From: Nectonema munidae
Taxonomy: Eukaryota; Nematomorpha; Nectonematoida; Nectonematidae
Assembly: GCA_030549495.1 (NCBI GenBank)
Contig: JAUIRK010000003.1
Coordinates: forward strand, 305,001-369,000
Reading direction: 5' to 3'
DNA length: 64,000 bases
Shown here: one piece after another, positions 54,301 through 60,300 of the stretch
How the letters are laid out: each line of letters begins with the position of its first letter
Numbering within the stretch: position 1 is the first letter of the stretch
Translations under genes and position numbers: made by a program
Notes under the pieces: generated by a model
The model's database searches: none
Seen by the model: only the letters and a program-made list of their open reading frames with translations
Told to the model about the DNA's origin: nothing

Positions 54301-57300
54301 ATCGTATCGGAATAAAAAAATTGTTATTTAATAAACATATCAAAATTTGGAAACGTAATAACGTAACCTAAATAAGAAAAAATTGTTTAATGTTAACTTA
54401 GCTAATTTTTTTAATTTTCTTTCTGCAATCATTGCATCTTTTTATCTAACTCATTTATCCTAAAGACAATAACAATTTCTGAAATAATTTTGTTCTTGAG
54501 ATCAAAATTAAAAGTTTATTATGAAAATTCGTAAAAGAAGAATATTTTCAACTGCATCTTTTAGTTTCAATCTTTTTTCCTTTAAATTGTATTTTAAAGC
54601 CGAAAATATTCGAAACACTGACTTGAATAACCAAATGATAAAACAATGTCTTCCAATCTTTCCAAACTAGCATTTTTATTCACACAGCATTGAGAAAGAT
54701 ATTCAGATTTATTAATTCTATTAAACACATCAAATTTAACTTCATTTCTTCTTTTTTTTAAAAGAGGTGTTTGCTTCATTGCTCTTGTTTTAGCTGACAA
54801 AAGGTAATATCTAAATCATCCACAGCAATATATACTGGATCAGGACATGTAGATGCCATTCTGACATAACACTCACATCTTGAGAAGAAGTGTGTAGTAT
54901 GCATGCATGCATGCGTCGAAAGAAGAAGCTTTATAATTTTAGCTTTGTGTGTGACGCGTATGCTCGTGTGTAATGTGTTCAAATGTCTGTGTAAGTCTGA
55001 ATGAGGGCTGGATAAATATTTGGAAGTTCTATGAAAAAATCGTAAGAGTGTACCTAATTTCGATATTTATGTTATTTAAATTTTTTCGGATGATATTAAA
55101 ATTACGCAAACAAGTTTTTTAATCCAAAAATATTTTATTTATAATTAGAATTTTTTTGAACGTTATAGAATTTTAATATGAATGAATAAATATTTTAATT
55201 ATGCGTAAAATTACCTTTACAAACAGAATACAGAAACTGAAAGTAGAGCAATTACTTCTTCACTTTTTTCCATGTTTACCCTTATATTGAACTTTAATAT
55301 AATTATTTATTCCTTACCTTTTTATATTCAAGATTTACTTCCTTATTTATGTATCAATTCAGTAGAACAAAAATTGAAAATGAATGTCTCTTATGTTGTA
55401 TATACAAGAAAAGTTCGTTATCTCGAAACCGACGGGACCTATTGAAGTACTTCGAGTTTTCCGGACTTCGAGTTAACAAATTTTTACTTTTTGAAATGTT
55501 CTTTTACTGTATTAAACTAAATACCAACGCGCATGCGCGGTCATATTTAGTCTTTCAAAACAAACTTTAAAATGATTAAAATATATATTTAAACAAACAT
55601 TAAAAACTTTATAAATAGATAAAGATTTATTTAAACAAAAAAAGTGTATCTGATACAAGATTATTCAGTTAGAACATAAAAAATCATCCATTGTTTTTGT
55701 TTTTTATTTAAAAAACTTCTTGCTTTAATAAACTATTGTGTCATATAAGCTTAAATAAATCTATTGTGTGATATAATCTCATCGACTTCAATTTACACAT
55801 GCGTACTTAATTAATTAACACAAACAACTCGTGAAAATCTACGTTTTAATTTCATTCACGTGTACGATTTCCGTTAAACTAAACAAAGCCAACAGTTTGC
55901 TGCTCTAGGATTAAAAACAGGTGTTAATTAACTCAGAAAGTTTTTAAAGTCAAACTTGAGTTAAACAATGTAATTATCTGCAATGTGTAAGAAGGCTCTG
56001 GCTACAAAATTGACTTCGAATTAAGCGAAAATTCGAGTAAACTGACTTCGAGTAAACTGGATAATTTAACATGCAAATTATAAGGAAATTGCCGGGACCT
56101 CGTAAAAACTTTGAGTTATCCGAATTCGATATAACGAGCTTTTACTTGCAATATATAAATTATAGTAACATAAATAAATTTGATCAATACTTTATCAACT
56201 AAGATTCGGTTTCACTGAAAATGGAAACAAAGGGTTTGCCGTGGGGTGTTTTCATCGAGAGGCCACAGTTGCGCCGCTTGTATAGAACTATGAGAAAGTA
56301 GGCTTGGTGCGGAATCGATCCCAAGACCTTCAGTTATCGAAACCCAGTACCTGACCAGCTTTACTCACACCAAATGAACAAAAAACAATTCTATTAAAAT
56401 AAAAATTCTTTAGATTTTCATAGTTTTGATTGTGAATTTAAAATAACAAAGTAAGTGTAAAAAATATTTTGATTATTGAAAAAAAGAAGCCTAGATAATA
56501 TTTTTAGGAAATCATCAATGTAAAATATATTCCTTCAAATATATTGTTTGATCAATTTTGCTTCAATATTATCATTAAAATCTTCTGAACAAACGAATAT
56601 AATGCTAAACATGTCATTATTGTAAATTCTTTCAGATGATTACATATTTTCTAACAGATGCTCTTCAATTTTGGAGTATAAACAACTTTACTATACATGC
56701 CCTTTCAAGGATATTAGATAGAGCAAAGTTTGTTATGTCAATCCACTCATGGGATAAAATTTTACCCGCACGCGAAAATTTTGTCACTTCGCAAATGTAT
56801 TTTTTTACATAAGTTAAATTCAAACAATAAAATGAGATACAACAAAATAATTTGATGTTATTGACAGTTGTGTATTATTTGGATTCAGCACAGGGGCATG
56901 CTCTAAAAATTTTTGTTTTTGTTGAAGCTCTATAACTTTTTCTGATAGACTTTTTTCCTTAAACGTTATTATAAAAGGCAAATCATTGCAAAATGTTAAA
57001 AGTTATTTTACATTTTGTAGCTTGTATCAATTTAGCTTTTAAACTATTTTTCAATGATGCTGAGTAAAATGAAATAATGCGATCTTAATTTTTTTTTATT
57101 TTTGTTTGCACAATTATAACTTCATTTTATACCCTTGCCCCTGAATCAATCAAATTTTTTCAAACATCACAGGGTGTCTAGTAGACTCTTTGCCTTTAGA
57201 CTACATTCACTCATATAAAATTATCCAACCTTCAGTGTTTTCTCTATGAATCAAATATTCTTTCATCAATTCCTGTAATGTGCCTGGTAGACTACTTCAT

Positions 57301-60300
57301 TTTTCAAATGAAAAGCCTATTCCACCCCTAACAATTTTAGATTTTTTTAAATTAGTGTATATTCGATGGTTGTAGGTAAAAATGCCCCCGAAAAAATTCC
57401 TCCAGAATAAATGCCCCTAATTAAAAAGTAGGAAAAAATGCCCCCTAATTTTTGATTTCAGGATTTTTTTAATTATATAAATATTTTTATTTGGTACCGT
57501 TTTGAAAGGCTAAATTTCTAAAATTTCTTAATCTATGGGGTTTTTTTCTTTATAAAGTTCTTGAAAACAATAGCAAAGGTGCAGATTTGTGGGAATGTGT
57601 TCTTAAAATCAGTTAAAATACAAATTATATTTAGAAAGTGTTCTGATACACACAAAGTCCAAAAATATTTGCTGTTTTATAAAATTTTTTTTTGTATTTA
57701 AAAAATTGTCGTATGTTGAGTTTTTTAGTTTACTTTAATTCAATTTTAAATGTTTTAAATGAAAAGTTAACTTTTTTTTTTACAAAAAAACCTTTATTTG
57801 ACATATCTTTAAAAAAAAATTTTTTTTTAATTTTAATTAATAATTTTTTGACTTTTTTTTGTGTTGGGGCATTTTTTCCTAATTTTAAATTGGGGCATTT
57901 TTTCGGGGACATTTTTACTGGGGAGTTTTTTCCTACTTTTTAATTGGGGAAATTTTTTCTGCGCACCATATTCAATATGCAAATTCAATTAAAATATTTT
58001 CGCTGGAAGCATAGTATTTAAATTCACCAATTTTGTAAAAAAATATAAAATAGTCTTATAAATTTAAGACTTTAGGTATGCGCTGAATACACTCTATTTT
58101 AAAGGATTGCTTGAATATTTGGTATCCCGTGGTATTTCCAGACCACTAATTTTGAAAATTGCAAGAAAAAAATTTCGCCCCCTAATAATTTTGAGGATGT
58201 GCGCCCCTGATTCAGCAAACTCATAATCAAATAGTCGCGTTAGTGCAATACAACTAAATAAATTCATTAAATTGATTTGTCACACTTTGATGTTAGAATC
58301 AAGATATAAAGCGCACTTCAGCAATGGACACGTCCTTTTTGAGATTCCAAGCGTCAAAGAAGGTGATTCTGGAGTCTACTCATGTCGTGCCACCAACCAG
58401 TATGGCCAGGATACCGTTAGTGGAACTCTTCTTTGCAAACGTAAGGATGATTAATTATTTTCTTCACAGCATTATTTATTAAATCTACGATTTGTTAACT
58501 TTTATTAATTTTTTTGTATTTTTAATGATTTTTTAATTACGAATCCTTATATTTTTTTTTCTTTTTTACCTTTTTTCGACTGTTTTATATGATAAAGTTT
58601 ACAAAGCTGAGAATTGTCAAAGTATAAATGAAAATGACTCCCTGATACAAGGAAATGAAATTCAACTTATTTATCATTGGGCTAGTACAGAAATAAGAAT
58701 ACAATTTCAATATAATTTTAATACTAAAAAAATAAAATTCAGTCATTAATTCTTTATTTTTTGAGCTTCTGAAAGATCGAATTTTGATGAATATTATGTT
58801 ATTTCACACTTTTTTGCCTTTTTTTTGATTTTTGAATTTTAATCTAAATTTTTTCTTGTGAACTCATGATGTATTTTTGATTTAGATTTTATCTGACAAT
58901 AAAAATCGTTGTTTTGAAAAAGTAGGTGAATTTTCTGAAACATAATTTTTTTAAATGGTCATTTTGATTTGAAAATTTTTTTTGTTTCGTCAAATTTTAG
59001 AAATTCTGTAAAATCTTGGTTTAGATAATTATATTCAATTTTTGATTGTTACAGCTTTTAAAAATTATGGATATTATGATAAATGAAAAATATGTCTATT
59101 ATTTTATTTTGTCAAAATGGCGCATAATTTGACTAAATATTTTTGCTTATTCTTTTGATATTATTTAGGTGTTATATTTTACACAGTATAATTCGTTTTT
59201 CACACATTTTTAGTTTTTATTCCCTTAAGAAAAAGCCATAAGAATCAGTAAAATATAAAGTATACTAACATGATTTATAAAATGTTCTTAAAGCGAGAGT
59301 CCAAACTTAATTATAAAGATTTAAGGTTAAACGCCCTATACTTAAATCTATTCCATAAATGAAAGAAAAATAGTGATCCATCGAAGATAACGTCGACAAA
59401 ATATTAGATACAAGATTTGAAGGAGTTTTAATCAAAATTTTCTTTTAACTTTTTTCATCTTGATCATTTTCCCTTACTTTATCCAACAAACTCGATTAAT
59501 TTCAGTTTTTTACATAAGATTTTATTATAATTGTATCAATTTATTCATCTTTATTATTCAATTTCTTCTACCTAGAAAACTAATTTTAAAAAAGTATAGT
59601 ATCGATAACTTAAACACTACATAGGAGATACTCGAATAATATTCATTATGTAAAATCTTGGTTTTTTTCTAAAATTAACTATCATATTGATTTATCAGGG
59701 TTATCAATAACATTTTTATTGAAAAATCATAATTAAAAAATAATAATTAAATTTTTTTTAATATTTTTTAATTTGTCTTTATTAATTTTAAAAATATGTC
59801 TGCCCTTCCTCTATTCTGATTGCATTTTATGCATCTAAAAAATTTATGACGTTTTGAACACAGCATCATATACTGATTTTATTTATGCATACTTTCAAAA
59901 CATATTCGGGTCAAGAAGTATTTCTTTTTATTTTTACCAATTTGTACATATTAAAACCTTCATATCTAGCCCGTATGTTTCATTTTTTAAATTCATTATT
60001 TTTTATATATATCCTAAATATGCCTAAATGTTTAGTTGTAAAATTATACACTTTAGGATTTTTTCAATTTTAATGATGATATTTTTCTTCGTTAGCGAAA
60101 ATTCCAGTGAAACCGCCATCGTTTAACGTAACCTTGAAAAACGTGGAAGTCGATGAGGGCCAAAACGCGACATTCAAAGCTATTCTTGCTTACATGGGAG
60201 AGGAGCAGAAAGATTTGCGTATTGATTGGTTCCACGCAAATCGCCACATTTCAAGTGGTATTTCCTTTTTCATTTATAGAAGATTTATTTATTTAATTTT

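Noticed and set aside
57692-57943. 83-residue Phe-rich frame
   Set aside because: Lies entirely within the inverted-repeat element at 57359-57977 and reads its poly-T blocks.
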